A stretch of DNA of 64,000 nt from Amycolatopsis sp. FDAARGOS 1241 (GTDB lineage: Bacteria > Actinomycetota > Actinomycetes > Mycobacteriales > Pseudonocardiaceae): the NCBI RefSeq assembly GCF_016889705.1, contig NZ_CP069526.1, positions 2,728,001-2,792,000 on the forward strand, in the 5' to 3' direction. A program made the translations under genes and the position numbers. Positions 18,775 to 28,668 of this stretch are shown here, piece by piece (within the stretch, counting starts at the first letter, position 1; each line of letters begins with the position of its first letter). The notes beneath the pieces were generated by a model. The model had not been told where the DNA came from. It worked only from the letters and a program-made list of their open reading frames with translations, and ran no database searches.

Positions 18775-20205
18775 TTGACCGGCAGGGAAGACAGGGCACT
18801 CGTGCTCGAGGGCCGCAGCGTCCTCGTCGCCGGCGCCGGGGTCACGGGCAAGTCGGTGGTCCCGGTCCTGCGGGAGCTGGGCGCGCACGTCACGGTCACC
18901 GACGGCAACGCCGATCGACTGGCGCAGCTGCAGGGGCTGGGGGCCGAGCTGGTTCCGGAGCTGAGCGAGCCGCCGCCCGGCACCGCGCTCGTGGTCACGA
19001 GCCCCGGCTGGCGCCCCACGTCGCCGCTGCTGGCGGCGGCGGCCGCGGCCGGCATCGAGGTGATCGGCGACGTCGAACTGGCCTGGCGCGTCGGGCAGCT
19101 GCGCGAACGGCCGCCGTCGTGGCTGGCGATCACCGGTACCAACGGCAAGACCACCACCGTCGGCATGCTCGAGTCGATGCTGCGCGCCGGCGGCGTCGAC
19201 GCGGTGGCCTGCGGCAACGTCGGCTACGCGGTGCTCGACGCGGTGCGGGCCGGCCACGCGGTGCTGGCCGTGGAGCTGTCCAGCTTCCAGCTGCACTGGT
19301 CCTCGACCGTCGCGCCCGACGCGTCGGTGGTGCTCAACCTCGCCGAGGACCACATCGACTGGCACGGCTCGATGGTGGAGTACGCGGCGGCCAAGGGACG
19401 CGTCCACGAGCGCTCGCGCGTGGTCGTGCACAACGCCGACGACCCGTGGTCCACCCGCATCGCCGAGGAGCACGCGCCCGGGGGCGCCCGCCGCGTCGGG
19501 TTCCGCCTCGACACGCCGTACGCCGGTGAGCTGGGCCTGGTCGAGGACCTCCTCGTGGACCGTGCTTTCGTCGCCGATCCGGCGACCAGCGCGGAGGAAC
19601 TGGCGACGGTCGCCGACGTCCGCCCCGCCGGTCCGCACAACATCGCCAACGCGCTGGCGGCCGCCGCGCTCGCGCGCGCCCACGGCGTCGGGCCCGAAGC
19701 CGTGCTGCGCGGGCTGCGCGAATACCGGCCCGCGCCGCACCGCGCGCAGGAGATCGCCGAGGTCTCCGGCGTGCGCTACGTCAACGACTCGAAGGCCACC
19801 AATCCCCACGCCGCGGCCGGTTCGCTGCACTCGCACGAGAGCATCGTGTGGATCGCCGGCGGGCAGCTCAAGGGCGCTTCCGTCGACGAACTCGTGGCGT
19901 CGATCGCCGGCCGGCTGCGCGGAGTTGTGCTACTCGGAGTCGATTCACCCGTGATCGCTGCCGCTGTCGCGCGACACGCGCCGGATGTCCCCGTGAACCG
20001 CCTCCGTCCGGGTGACCATGAACCCATGACTGCGGCGGTGGATGCGGCCAGCGCGATGGCTCGACCTGGTGACGTGGTGCTGCTCGCACCCGCCGCCGCC
20101 TCGTTGGACATGTTCCGCGACTACGGCGAGCGCGGCGACGCGTTCGCCGCGGCGGTGCGGGTCCTGGCGGGTGGCGCGGCGGGGGCGGCGGATGACGGTA
20201 GTTGA
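18775..20205 (+). CDS. murD: UDP-MurNAc-L-Ala:D-Glu ligase MurD
   Basis: 476 aa from TTG 18775; the first conserved block (GRSVLVAGAGVTGKSV) begins 13 residues later, so GTG 18799 is an alternative. It contains the Mur ligase loop ITGTNGKTTTVGML, NLAEDHIDWHG and YVNDSKATNPHAA. It adds D-glutamate to UDP-MurNAc-L-Ala. The 3' end overlaps ftsW by 14 bp, so the FtsW start lies inside murD. Confidence 0.96.
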   Translation: MTGREDRALVLEGRSVLVAGAGVTGKSVVPVLRELGAHVTVTDGNADRLAQLQGLGAELVPELSEPPPGTALVVTSPGWRPTSPLLAAAAAAGIEVIGDVELAWRVGQLRERPPSWLAITGTNGKTTTVGMLESMLRAGGVDAVACGNVGYAVLDAVRAGHAVLAVELSSFQLHWSSTVAPDASVVLNLAEDHIDWHGSMVEYAAAKGRVHERSRVVVHNADDPWSTRIAEEHAPGGARRVGFRLDTPYAGELGLVEDLLVDRAFVADPATSAEELATVADVRPAGPHNIANALAAAALARAHGVGPEAVLRGLREYRPAPHRAQEIAEVSGVRYVNDSKATNPHAAAGSLHSHESIVWIAGGQLKGASVDELVASIAGRLRGVVLLGVDSPVIAAAVARHAPDVPVNRLRPGDHEPMTAAVDAASAMARPGDVVLLAPAAASLDMFRDYGERGDAFAAAVRVLAGGAAGAADDGS

Positions 20206-21700
20206 CGAGAAGCAGACCCAGGACCGGCCGGAGCGGCCGCCGAGGTCTCGGCGGGAACGCAAGGTAAGCCCGTTCGTGGCGTTCCGCACGGCGCTCACGG
20301 CGTGGCTCTCGCGGCCGCTGGCGTCGTTCCACTTGGTGCTCGCCCTCACCGGGGTGCTCACGGTGATCGGCATCGTGATGGTGCTGTCCGCGTCGTCTGT
20401 CGCGTCCTACGACCCGACCACCGGCAGCGGCGTGTACTCCCTGTTCTACCGGCAGCTCCTGTTCGTGGCGATCGGCTCGGTGGTGTTCTGGGTCGGCCTG
20501 CGGATCAAGCTCGAGCGCATCCGGCGCATGTCGGCGACCATGGTCGTGATCTGCCTCGGCCTGCTGATGCTGGTGCTCACGCCGCTGGGTTCGACCGTGA
20601 ACGGCTCGCAGGGCTGGTTCAAACTGGGCGTGTTCACGTTCCAGCCGGTGGAGGCCGCGAAGGTCGCCCTGGCGTTCTGGGGCGCGCACATTCTCGTGAT
20701 CAAGTACAACGTGATCCACCAGTGGCGCCACCTGCTCGTGCCGGTCGTCCCGGTCGCGCTCGTGATGTTCGCCCTGGTCATGCTGCAGCCCGACCTGGGC
20801 GGCACGATCACGCTCGCGGTGGTGCTGCTGGCGCTGCTGTGGTTCGCCGGCGCGCCGAAGCGGCTCTTCGGGGTGATCTTGGCGGGTGGTCTCGCCGGCG
20901 TCCTGGTGCTGGCGATCATCGCGCCCTACCGGCTCACCCGCGTGCTGTCGTTCCTGTCGCCGGACGCCGATCTCAGCTCCGCCGGTTACCAGGCCAACCA
21001 GGCGAAGCTCGCGCTCGCCGACGGCGGCCTGTTCGGCAAGGGCCTCGGCCAGGGCGCGTCCAACTGGGGTTACCTGCCCAACGTGCAGAACGACTTCATC
21101 TTCGCCCTCGTCGGCGAGGAGCTCGGGTTCGTGGGCTGCGTCGTCGTGCTCGCCCTGTTCGCCGGGGTTGCCGTTGTGGGCTTGCGGATCGCGACGCGCA
21201 ACATCGACCCGTGGATCCGGATCGTGGCGGGCACGCTGACGATGTTCCTGGTCGCGCAGGCGGCCATCAACATCGGGTACGTCGTCGGCCTCCTGCCCGT
21301 CACAGGTGTCACGCTGCCGTTGATCTCCTACGGCGGAACGTCGTTGCTCATCACGATGCTCATCATGGGGGTGCTCGCCAACGCCGCCCGGCACGAACCG
21401 GAGGCGGTGGCCGCACTGCGCTCGCAAGGCCCGGGTAAATTCGGACGCCTGCTGAGGTTGCCCGCGCCCGACCCGTACCGTCCGCCCACGACCCGCAAGG
21501 GCCAGGCCGGCCGGGGGACCGGCGCGGGGGCCAAGGCGGCCCGGCCCGCGCCACGCGCGGCCCGGCCCGCACCGGCGCAAGAGCGCCGCAGGTCGGTCCG
21601 GCAACCGGTGCGGCGCAGCAGCGCCGCCCGGACGAGCTCGGCGCGGACAACAGCGAACCGCGGTGCCAGGGGCACCGCGAACCGGAGAGGTCATTGGTGA
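20192..21700 (+). CDS. ftsW: SEDS peptidoglycan polymerase FtsW
   Basis: 502 aa from ATG 20192. Longer in-frame starts inside murD are rejected because the family N-terminus begins after [11 protein letters not shown] basic cytoplasmic arm of about 55 residues precedes ten hydrophobic helices. Motifs are QPDLGGTI, the catalytic loop [16 protein letters not shown], and [12 protein letters not shown]. The C-terminus is a long Arg/Ala/Pro-rich tail, as in other actinobacterial FtsW. It polymerises septal glycan together with FtsI. Confidence 0.96.
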   Translation: MTVVDEKQTQDRPERPPRSRRERKVSPFVAFRTALTAWLSRPLASFHLVLALTGVLTVIGIVMVLSASSVASYDPTTGSGVYSLFYRQLLFVAIGSVVFWVGLRIKLERIRRMSATMVVICLGLLMLVLTPLGSTVNGSQGWFKLGVFTFQPVEAAKVALAFWGAHILVIKYNVIHQWRHLLVPVVPVALVMFALVMLQPDLGGTITLAVVLLALLWFAGAPKRLFGVILAGGLAGVLVLAIIAPYRLTRVLSFLSPDADLSSAGYQANQAKLALADGGLFGKGLGQGASNWGYLPNVQNDFIFALVGEELGFVGCVVVLALFAGVAVVGLRIATRNIDPWIRIVAGTLTMFLVAQAAINIGYVVGLLPVTGVTLPLISYGGTSLLITMLIMGVLANAARHEPEAVAALRSQGPGKFGRLLRLPAPDPYRPPTTRKGQAGRGTGAGAKAARPAPRAARPAPAQERRRSVRQPVRRSSAARTSSARTTANRGARGTANRRGHW

Positions 21701-22821
21701 GTAAGCCCGTCAAGGGAGCCGAGCGATCCCCCTCAGGCAAGGTGCCCGTGGTGGTCGTCGCCGGAGGTGGCACGGCAGGACACATCGAACCCGCGCTCGC
21801 CCTGGCCGACGCTGTCGTGCGGCTGCGCCCCGACGCGAAGGTGATCGCGCTCGGCACGGAGCGCGGCCTGGAGAACAAGCTGGTGCCCGCCCGCGGTTAC
21901 CCGCTGGAGCTCATCCCGCCGGTGCCGCTGCCGCGCAAGCCGACGCCCGAGCTGCTGCGCCTGCCGCTGAAGGTCCGCGATTCCGTGCGCCGTACCCGCG
22001 ACGTGCTCGATCGCGTCGGTGCCGACGTGGTGGTCGGCTTCGGTGGTTACGTCGCGCTGCCGGCGTACCTGGCCGCGCGCGGCCGCACGCCGATCGTGGT
22101 GCACGAGGCGAACAAGTCGCCGGGCCTGGCCAACAAGGTGGGGGCGCGGTTCGCCGCGCGCGTGGCCGTGGCCGTGCCGGGCACGCCGCTGCCGAAGGCC
22201 GAGGTCGTCGGGATCCCGCTGCGCCGGTCGATCACGTCGCTCGACCGCGCCGCGCTGCGCGCCGAGGCCCGCAAGCACTTCGACCTCGACCCCGACGCCC
22301 CCACGCTGCTGGTGTTCGGCGGCTCGCAGGGCGCGCAGTCGATCAACACCGCCGTGTCGGGCGCCGCAAAGGAGCTGGCCGAGGCCGGCGTCGGCGTGCT
22401 GCACGCCCACGGCCCGAAGAACACGCTCGTTGTCCAGGAGTTCCCCGGCAAGCCGGCGTACGTGCCGGTGCCGTACCTCGAGCGCATGGACCTCGCGTAC
22501 GCCGCTGCGGACGTGGTGCTGTGCCGCTCCGGTGCGATGACCGCCGCCGAGGTGTCCGCCGTCGGGCTGCCCGCCGTGTTCGTGCCGCTGCCGCACGGCA
22601 ACGGCGAGCAGGCCGTCAACGCGCAGCCGGCCGTCGATGCCGGCGCCGCCTACCTGGTGCCCGACGCCGAGCTCACCCCGGCCAAGGTGGCCGAGCTCGT
22701 GGTGCCGCTGGTGACCGACGCCGACCGGGTCGCGAAGATGAGCGCGGCCGCCGTGGGCATGGGACACCGCGAGGCCGACGAGACGCTCGCCAAGATCGTG
22801 CTGGAGGCCGCCGGTGCTTGA
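21697..22821 (+). CDS. murG: Lipid II synthase MurG
   Basis: 374 aa from GTG 21697, which overlaps the ftsW stop (GTGA) and follows GGAGAGG; TTG 21694 is a less likely start. The glycosyltransferase 28 motif [16 protein letters not shown] lies near the N-terminus. [28 protein letters not shown] and [11 protein letters not shown] follow, with the UDP-binding [21 protein letters not shown] in the C-terminal domain. It adds GlcNAc to lipid I on the inner membrane face. Confidence 0.97.
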   Translation: MSKPVKGAERSPSGKVPVVVVAGGGTAGHIEPALALADAVVRLRPDAKVIALGTERGLENKLVPARGYPLELIPPVPLPRKPTPELLRLPLKVRDSVRRTRDVLDRVGADVVVGFGGYVALPAYLAARGRTPIVVHEANKSPGLANKVGARFAARVAVAVPGTPLPKAEVVGIPLRRSITSLDRAALRAEARKHFDLDPDAPTLLVFGGSQGAQSINTAVSGAAKELAEAGVGVLHAHGPKNTLVVQEFPGKPAYVPVPYLERMDLAYAAADVVLCRSGAMTAAEVSAVGLPAVFVPLPHGNGEQAVNAQPAVDAGAAYLVPDAELTPAKVAELVVPLVTDADRVAKMSAAAVGMGHREADETLAKIVLEAAGA

Positions 22822-24235
22822 GCTGCCCGAACCACTGCGCCGCGCGCACCTGATCGGCATCGGGGGTGCCGGGATGTCCGGCATCGCGCGCATCCTCCTC
22901 GCCCGCGGGGCGGCCGTGTCCGGTTCGGACGCCAAGGAGTCGCGGGCGCTGCTGTCGCTGCGCGCCCAGGGCGCCGAGCTGTTCGTGGGCCAGCGCGCGG
23001 AGAACCTCGACGCGCTCGCCGAGGCGCCGTCGGCCGTCGTGGTGTCCACGGCGATCAAGGAGTCCAACCCGGAGTTCGCCGCGGCCCGTGCGCGGAACAT
23101 CCCGGTGCTGCACCGCGCCCAGGCGCTGGCCGGGCTGATGGCGGGGCACCGCGTGGCCTGCATCGCCGGCACGCACGGCAAGACGTCGACCACGTCGATG
23201 CTCACCGTGGCGCTGCAGCACTGCCGGCTCGACCCGTCGTTCGCGATCGGCGGTGACCTCAACGAGTCGGGCGCCAACGCCCACCACGGCGAGGGCGGGA
23301 TCTTCGTCGCGGAGGCCGACGAGAGCGACGGCTCCTTCCTCACGTACTCGCCGTCGGTCGCCGTGGTGACCAACGTCGAGCCCGACCACCTGGACCACCA
23401 CGGCACCGCCGAGGCGTACGTGAAGGTGTTCACGGAGTTCGTCGGGCGCCTGCAGCCGGGTGGCCTGCTCGTGGTGTGCGCCGACGACCCGGGTGCCGCC
23501 GCGCTGGGCGACCAGGCCGCGGCCGGCGGGGTGCGCGTGCGCCGTTACGGCCGCACGGCCACCGGCGAGGAAGACGTGCGCGTGCTCGACTACAAGCCCG
23601 CGCCGGACGGCGGTGTAGTGCGCATCGCTCTCGGCGGTTCCGGCGGGGCTGACGAGCTCGACCTGCGCGTCGCGGTGCCAGGGGAGCACATGGCGCTCAA
23701 CGCGGTCGCGGCGCTGCTCGCCGGCGTCGAGCTGGGTGCGCCGGTCGACGGGCTGGCCGAGGGGCTGGCCGCGTTCGGCGGCGTGCGCCGCCGGTTCGAG
23801 TTCAAGGGCCGCTCCGGCGACGTGCGCGTCTACGACGACTACGCCCACCACCCCACCGAGGTGGCGGCGCAGCTCAAGGCCGTGCGCACGGCCGCCGGCG
23901 CGGGCCGGGTGCTCGTGGTGTTCCAGCCGCACCTGTACTCGCGCACGCAGAGCTTCGCCGCGGAGTTCGCCGAGGCGCTCTCGCTGGCCGACGCGGTCGT
24001 GGTGCTCGACGTGTACGGCGCCCGCGAGGAGCCGGTGCCGGGCGTGACCGGCGCGCTGATCGCCGACCGCGTGACGAGCCCCGTGCACTACCAGCCGGCG
24101 TTCGACGTCGCAGCCGGCCTCGTGGCCGGCCTCGTAAAGCCGGGTGACCTCGTGGTGACCATGGGCGCGGGTGACGTGACGCAGCTGGGTCCGGAGATCC
24201 TGGCCGAGCTCGACCGGCGGACCGCGGGCGCATGA
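22814..24235 (+). CDS. murC: UDP-MurNAc:L-alanine ligase MurC
   Basis: 473 aa, GTG start overlapping murG by 8 bp. The N-terminal Rossmann start [17 protein letters not shown] is followed by the ATP loop [22 protein letters not shown] and the C-terminal [11 protein letters not shown] and FQPHLYSRT. It starts peptide-stem synthesis by adding L-Ala to UDP-MurNAc. The stop overlaps ftsQ by ATGA. Confidence 0.97.
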   Translation: MLELPEPLRRAHLIGIGGAGMSGIARILLARGAAVSGSDAKESRALLSLRAQGAELFVGQRAENLDALAEAPSAVVVSTAIKESNPEFAAARARNIPVLHRAQALAGLMAGHRVACIAGTHGKTSTTSMLTVALQHCRLDPSFAIGGDLNESGANAHHGEGGIFVAEADESDGSFLTYSPSVAVVTNVEPDHLDHHGTAEAYVKVFTEFVGRLQPGGLLVVCADDPGAAALGDQAAAGGVRVRRYGRTATGEEDVRVLDYKPAPDGGVVRIALGGSGGADELDLRVAVPGEHMALNAVAALLAGVELGAPVDGLAEGLAAFGGVRRRFEFKGRSGDVRVYDDYAHHPTEVAAQLKAVRTAAGAGRVLVVFQPHLYSRTQSFAAEFAEALSLADAVVVLDVYGAREEPVPGVTGALIADRVTSPVHYQPAFDVAAGLVAGLVKPGDLVVTMGAGDVTQLGPEILAELDRRTAGA

Positions 24236-25074
24236 CGTCGACCAGGGAGCGCCGCCGCTCGTCCTCGGCCGAGGACGAGCGGGACCGGGCTGCCCTGGCA
24301 CGGGCTCGGCGGGGGCGGCGCTCGGAGGAGGAGCGCCGCCGCACCCGGTCGAGCCGCACGACGCGCACGTCGGCCCTGCGCGGGCGGCCGATGCGGAAGA
24401 AGGAGATCCGGCGCCGCTGGGTCGCGCTGCTGTCGGTGGTCACGATCGTGGCGCTGGGGTACCTCCTGTTCTTCAGCTCGCTGCTCGGGGTGAAGGAAGT
24501 GTCGGTGCTGGGCGCGAAAACCGTGTCCGCCGACCAGCTCCGCGGTGTCGCGGCCGTGCCGGTCGGCAAACCGATGCTGCTGCTGGACGTCGACGGCATC
24601 CGCGACCGCGTGGCCCGGGTGCCGGACGTCGCGACCGTGGACGTGTCCCGCTCGTGGCCCAACACCGTCGAGATCTCGGTGACCGAACGCACGGCCATCG
24701 CCTTCTTCGACAGCGGCCCCGGTGGTGACGGCGTTCACCTCGTCGACGGCGGCGGTGTGGTCTTCAAGACCGTCACCGCGCGCCCGGTAGGGCTCCCGGA
24801 GCTCAAGCTCCCGAAGGTCTCGGTCGACGACCCGGTGACCCGCGCGGTCACCGCGGTGCTCGGTGTGATCCCCGCGGAGCTGCGCAAACAGGTTACCTCG
24901 GCCACGGCGCAGACCCCGGCCAGCGTGCAGTTCACCTTGACCGACGGCAAGATCGTCCGCTGGGGCGATGCCGACAAGACCGACCGCAAGGCGAAGGTCC
25001 TGGCCGCCCTGCTCACCCAGAAGGGCAAGGTCTACGACGTGTCGGCACCCGAGCTGCCGACGATCTCGTCCTGA
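24232..25074 (+). CDS. ftsQ: Cell division protein FtsQ
   Basis: 280 aa, ATGA overlap with murC. A strongly basic cytoplasmic arm (about 60 residues) precedes one membrane helix ([18 protein letters not shown]). A POTRA domain follows ([19 protein letters not shown] through [13 protein letters not shown]), then the FtsQ C-terminal domain. It recruits FtsL and the septal synthase. This is the last gene of the contiguous dcw run. In most actinobacteria ftsZ follows directly, but here ftsZ is 3.9 kb away. Confidence 0.95.
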   Translation: MTSTRERRRSSSAEDERDRAALARARRGRRSEEERRRTRSSRTTRTSALRGRPMRKKEIRRRWVALLSVVTIVALGYLLFFSSLLGVKEVSVLGAKTVSADQLRGVAAVPVGKPMLLLDVDGIRDRVARVPDVATVDVSRSWPNTVEISVTERTAIAFFDSGPGGDGVHLVDGGGVVFKTVTARPVGLPELKLPKVSVDDPVTRAVTAVLGVIPAELRKQVTSATAQTPASVQFTLTDGKIVRWGDADKTDRKAKVLAALLTQKGKVYDVSAPELPTISS

Positions 25075-25098
25075 CGTTCTTCCTGGCGCGCACTTCTC

Positions 25099-25136
25099 CG
25101 TATACTGTACGCTGTTTTATCTCCGTACGCCATACG
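25099..25136. promoter_or_regulatory. Candidate operator/promoter of the NmrA-like gene
   Basis: CGTATACTGTACG (25099-25111) and CGTACGCCATACG (25124-25136) form an inverted repeat matching at 11 of 13 positions across a 12-bp spacer. TATACT inside the left arm (25101-25106) looks like a -10 element. The arrangement suits a dimeric repressor covering the promoter; no regulator gene is adjacent. Confidence 0.5.
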
Positions 25137-25153
25137 AGGAAAGTGGGGGTGAC

Positions 25154-25987
25154 ATGACGGTCCTGGTGACGGGCGCGACCGGCAACGTCGGGCGGCTCGT
25201 GGTCGACGAGTTGCTGGCGCGGGGCGTGCCGGTGCGGGCGCTGACCAAGGATCCGGCGCGCGCGAAGCTGCCCGACGGCGTCGACGTGGTCGTCGGGTCG
25301 CTCGCACGGCCCGCGACGCTGCCGGCGGCGCTGGCGGGGATCGAGCAGGTGTACCTGGCGCCGATGGCGCGCACGGTCGCGCGGTTCTGCGAACTGGCCG
25401 CCGACGCCGGGGTGCGGCGGGTGGTGGCGCTGTCGGGCAGCAGCGTCGGGGACGAGACCGCGGGGTCGAGCGGCCCGGAGTTCGCGGCGGTCGAGGCGGC
25501 GGTGCAGCAGGCGGGGTTCGAACGGACGTTCCTGCGCCCGGGCGTGTTCATGATGAACTCGCTCGGCTGGGCGCATTCCGTGCGCACACACGGGGAAATC
25601 CGCTCGGCGCATGCGAAGGCGACGCAGACACCGATCGATCTCGCCGACATCGCGGCCGTCGCCGCGCACGTGTTCACGACGGACGGGCACAGCGGGCGCA
25701 CGTATGTCCTCAGTGGACCGGAAGCGCTCACGCTGGAAGAGATGGCGGCGACCATCGCGCGGGCGCTGGGGAAGGACGTGCCGTTCGTCGAGCTCACGCG
25801 CGGGCAGCAGCACGCCGAGTGGGTCGACCTGGGAATGCCCGCCGAGATCGCCGGCTGGCTGCTCGACGGGTTCGCGGCCGCGGAAGCGGACCCGCAGGAG
25901 CCGACGGGCGTCACGGAGGAGCTGCTCGGCCGCCGTGGCGTGACCTACGCGGAGTGGGCGGCGGCGCACACGCGCGCGTTCTCCTGA
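25154..25987 (+). CDS. NmrA-like NAD(P)-binding oxidoreductase
   Basis: 277 aa, ATG 25154 after GGAAAGTGGGGG. The Rossmann loop MTVLVTGATGNVGRLVVDELL is at the N-terminus, and the fold continues as an atypical short-chain reductase: VVALSGSSVG, RPGVFMMNSLGWAHSV, LSGPEALTLEEMA. The usual YxxxK is absent, as in NmrA/HSCARG and quinone-reductase-like members. Substrate unknown. It heads the accessory block between ftsQ and ftsZ and is preceded by an inverted-repeat promoter. Confidence 0.88.
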   Translation: MTVLVTGATGNVGRLVVDELLARGVPVRALTKDPARAKLPDGVDVVVGSLARPATLPAALAGIEQVYLAPMARTVARFCELAADAGVRRVVALSGSSVGDETAGSSGPEFAAVEAAVQQAGFERTFLRPGVFMMNSLGWAHSVRTHGEIRSAHAKATQTPIDLADIAAVAAHVFTTDGHSGRTYVLSGPEALTLEEMAATIARALGKDVPFVELTRGQQHAEWVDLGMPAEIAGWLLDGFAAAEADPQEPTGVTEELLGRRGVTYAEWAAAHTRAFS

Positions 25988-25988
25988 G

Positions 25989-27209
25989 TCAGTGGTCGGC
26001 CGCGCGTCGTTCGGTGGTCCACCACAGCAGCGTGATCAGCGGGATCGCGGCGCCGAACACCGACACGGCCGGCCACCCGCCCAGGTGGTAGGCGACCGAG
26101 CCGATCTCCGACCCGAGCGCGCCGCCCACGAAGAACGTGGCGAGGTAGATGCTGTTCACACGGGCGCGGGCGGTGGGGTCGAGCGCGTAGATCACGTGCT
26201 GGCCCGACACCATCGTCGTCTGCACCGCCATGTCGAGGGCGACGGCGGCCACGGCCAGCAGGATCACGCTGTGCGACCCGAACCCGCCGATCGCGAACGA
26301 GGCCGCGCACAGCAGGAACGCCGCGCCGGTGGCCACGCGGCCGTGGCCGTGGTCGGCCCAGCGCCCGGCCAGTGGCGCGATCGCGGCCCCGGCCGCACCG
26401 ACGAGCGCGAAGAGACCGACGCCCAGTTGTGAGTAGTGGAACGGCGCGGAGGTGAGCACGAACGCGATCGTCGTCCAGAACGCGCTGAACACCCCGAACA
26501 TGGCGGCCTGGTACAGCGCGCGGCGGCGCAGCGCCGGGTGGTCGCGGGCGAGCCGCAGCGTCGAGCGCAGCAGTTCTCCATAGTGGACGGAGGTTTTCGG
26601 AGCTCGGCGTGGGAGACCGAACCGCAGCGCCACGGCGAGCACGGCCATCAGCCCGGCCGAGATCAGGAAGACGACGCGCCAGCTCGTGACTCCGGCGAGC
26701 AGGCTCGCCGCGACGCGCGAGAGCAGGATGCCGAACAGCAGCCCGCTCATCACGCGCCCCACGATGCGCCCGCGCGCGTGGTCGGGGGACAGGTCCGCGG
26801 TGAGCGGGATGAGGATCTGCACCACCACCGACGTCGACCCGGCGATCAGCGACGCGATCAGCAGCACGGAAAACTGCGGCGCGAGGCCCGTCGCGACGAG
26901 CCCCGCGCACGTGATGGCCAGCAGCAGTGAGACGAGGCTGCGGTTCTCCACGCGGTCGCCCAGCGGGACGATCAGCAGCATGCCCGCCGCGTAACCGATC
27001 TGGGTGGCGGTGACCACACCGCCCGCGGCGGCCTCGCCCACGCCGAACGCCTCGCGCAGCTCGTTGAGCAACGGCTGGGCGTAGTAGAGGTTCGCGACCG
27101 TGAGTCCACATGAGACGGCCAGCAACAGCACGAGCCACGCGGGTGGCGTCTGTTGCTGCTGCTGTGCGGCGGGTGACGGGGTCACGGCTTCGGGCTGGGC
27201 CACGGACAC
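25989..27209 (-). CDS. MFS transporter (drug-efflux type)
   Basis: 406 aa with about 12 hydrophobic helices. The cytoplasmic loop between helices 2 and 3 has the MFS signature PLGDRVENRSLVS, and the start region contains LTVANLYYAQPLLNELREAFGV, common in the YgaY/sugar- and drug-efflux group. The N-terminus has a Gln-rich run of five. The stop faces the NmrA-like gene one base away (convergent). Substrate cannot be told from sequence; export is the likely direction. Confidence 0.88.
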   Translation of the reverse strand: MSVAQPEAVTPSPAAQQQQQTPPAWLVLLLAVSCGLTVANLYYAQPLLNELREAFGVGEAAAGGVVTATQIGYAAGMLLIVPLGDRVENRSLVSLLLAITCAGLVATGLAPQFSVLLIASLIAGSTSVVVQILIPLTADLSPDHARGRIVGRVMSGLLFGILLSRVAASLLAGVTSWRVVFLISAGLMAVLAVALRFGLPRRAPKTSVHYGELLRSTLRLARDHPALRRRALYQAAMFGVFSAFWTTIAFVLTSAPFHYSQLGVGLFALVGAAGAAIAPLAGRWADHGHGRVATGAAFLLCAASFAIGGFGSHSVILLAVAAVALDMAVQTTMVSGQHVIYALDPTARARVNSIYLATFFVGGALGSEIGSVAYHLGGWPAVSVFGAAIPLITLLWWTTERRAADH

Positions 27210-27430
27210 CTCGTTCTCGGAAACCGGATGAACCGGTACCCGAGTCTAACAGCCGGTCACCGCGGGTCCGCCCGGTTCGGGGGTGATCTGCGCGACCCCC
27301 GATCCGGGGACGACCCGCCGCCTTTCACCCGTGCTGTCCGGCTTTTCCGGAGCCCGATCCATCCACGGTGGACAGTTTGAAGGCCGCCTCGGGGCGATCC
27401 GGAGCGGCCTTCGGTGGAGCGCGCCGGGGC
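27210..27430 (-). terminator. Intergenic hairpins behind the OsmC gene
   Basis: No gene is visible in this gap. GAAGGCCGC (27379-27387) pairs perfectly with GCGGCCTTC (27404-27412), and on the minus strand the stem is followed by AAACTG; it is the likely terminator of the OsmC gene. A second stem, TCGGGGGT (27277-27284) with ACCCCCGA (27295-27302), sits before the MFS start. It may be a second terminator or leader structure. Confidence 0.55.
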
Positions 27431-27865
27431 TCAGGCGAGCGCCGCGTCCAGGGTGATCGTGGTCCCGGCGAGGGCCTTGGAGACCGGGCAGGTCTTCTCG
27501 GCCGTCTCGGCGAACTCCGCGAACTGCTCGGGCGTGACGCCGTCGAGCTTGGCGCGCAGGGTGATGGCGATGCCGCTGATCTCGAAGCCGCCGCCCTGGG
27601 CCGGGCCGAGGGTGACCTCCGCGGAGACGTCGATGAAGTCCGCCTCGAGCTTCTGGGCTTCCAGCACGCCGGACAGGTTCATCGCGAGGCACGAGGAGTG
27701 GGCGGCGGCGATGAGCTCTTCCGGGCTGGTCTGGCCGTCGGGGCTGCCGGCGCGGGTCGGGAACGACACGTCGAACGTGCCGGCGTTGGACGAGTCGAGC
27801 GTGACCTCGCCCTTGCCCTTCTGCAATCCGCCGGTCCAGTGGGTGGTGGCGTCACGGCTGGGCAC
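27431..27865 (-). CDS. OsmC-family peroxiredoxin
   Basis: 144 aa. The GTG start is fixed by AGGAGG five bases upstream. The two redox cysteines are Cys59 (AHSSCLAMNL) and Cys126 (EKTCPVSKAL), in the OsmC arrangement rather than the shorter Ohr motif. Such enzymes reduce organic hydroperoxides with thiol reductants. It stands alone between two terminator-like gaps in the ftsQ-ftsZ accessory block. Confidence 0.92.
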   Translation of the reverse strand: MPSRDATTHWTGGLQKGKGEVTLDSSNAGTFDVSFPTRAGSPDGQTSPEELIAAAHSSCLAMNLSGVLEAQKLEADFIDVSAEVTLGPAQGGGFEISGIAITLRAKLDGVTPEQFAEFAETAEKTCPVSKALAGTTITLDAALA

Positions 27866-27989
27866 AACTGCCTCCTAGAGGTGGTTCTTCCGCGGTTTTC
27901 GGAACGTCTGAATCTCAACGTAGTGCGCAATTAAGTTGTGTGCAAGCTAGTGTGAAAAAAAGTTTGCCCGGTGCGGCAGGCTGCACTCC

Positions 27990-28499
27990 GTGACCACTCA
28001 GCCCGTACGCCCCGACCCGCCGATGAACGCCGACGAGCGCACCCAGCTCACCGGCTTCCTCGACTTCCTGCGTGCGAGTGTCGCCTGGAAGTGCAGCGGC
28101 CTCACCGACGAACAGGCCCGCCGCACGCACGTGCCCAGCGAGCTGACCACGATCGCCGGGCTGCTCTCGCACCTCACGCTCGTCGAGGCCTACTGGTTCC
28201 GCGTGGTCCTCGACGGCCGGCCCGACGAGTGGGACGAAGCGCTGGCACTCGACCGCGACGCCGAGTTCCGCGTCGCGCTCGAGACCCCGATCGAGCAGCT
28301 CATCGCCGCCTACGAGGCCGAGACCGCACGCTGCCGCGAGGTCGTGCAAGCGCGCGAGTTCACCGACACCGTGCTGTTCAAGGGCGCGCGGCCGCTCACC
28401 GTGCGCTGGGTCGTCACGCACATGATCGAGGAGACCGCCCGCCACCTCGGGCACCTCGACCTGCTGCGCGAGCTGACCGACGGGCTCACCGGCGAGTGA
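27990..28499 (+). CDS. DinB-family (DUF664) putative metal-dependent enzyme
   Basis: 169 aa, GTG start. A four-helix bundle protein with the DinB metal histidines in the expected places: His61 in GLLSHLTLVEAYWF and a C-terminal HMIEETARHLGHLDLLRE (His144, His152, His155). Members include mycothiol- or bacillithiol-dependent transferases, which suits a mycothiol-producing actinobacterium, but the substrate is unknown. Its 3' end overlaps the remnant on the opposite strand. Confidence 0.85.
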   Translation: MTTQPVRPDPPMNADERTQLTGFLDFLRASVAWKCSGLTDEQARRTHVPSELTTIAGLLSHLTLVEAYWFRVVLDGRPDEWDEALALDRDAEFRVALETPIEQLIAAYEAETARCREVVQAREFTDTVLFKGARPLTVRWVVTHMIEETARHLGHLDLLRELTDGLTGE

Positions 28500-28665
28500 G
28501 CCGCTTCGGCGGCAGCGGCACGAACCCGCTCGTGCGCTCCACGTAGGCCGCGTAGCCGGGCCGGTTGCGGGTGAGGCTCTTCTCCGGCTTCGGCTTGCCG
28601 GTGCCGTGCGCGAGCGGGTAGGTCATGGCGATCGGCGACAGGATCGTCGCCGAACCCGGTAGCCA
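28486..28665 (-). pseudogene. C-terminal remnant of a DUF1295/isoprenylcysteine-methyltransferase-like membrane protein
   Basis: About 59 codons on the minus strand, closed upstream by an in-frame TGA (28666-28668) and ending at TGA 28486-28488 inside the DinB 3' end. The readable part includes ILSPIAMTYPLAHGTGKP and RPGYAAYVERTSGFVPLPP. That is the conserved C-terminus of DUF1295-type integral membrane proteins, whose full length is about 260-300 aa. The helical N-terminal part is missing. No ribosome binding site or plausible start exists, so it is a decayed fragment, probably left when the accessory block was assembled. Confidence 0.6.
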
Positions 28666-28668
28666 TCA

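Noticed and set aside
27900..27960. Possible MarR/OhrR operator upstream of the OsmC gene
   Set aside because: GCGCAATTAAGTTGTGTGC looks symmetric at first, but base-by-base pairing is weak; I could not support it.
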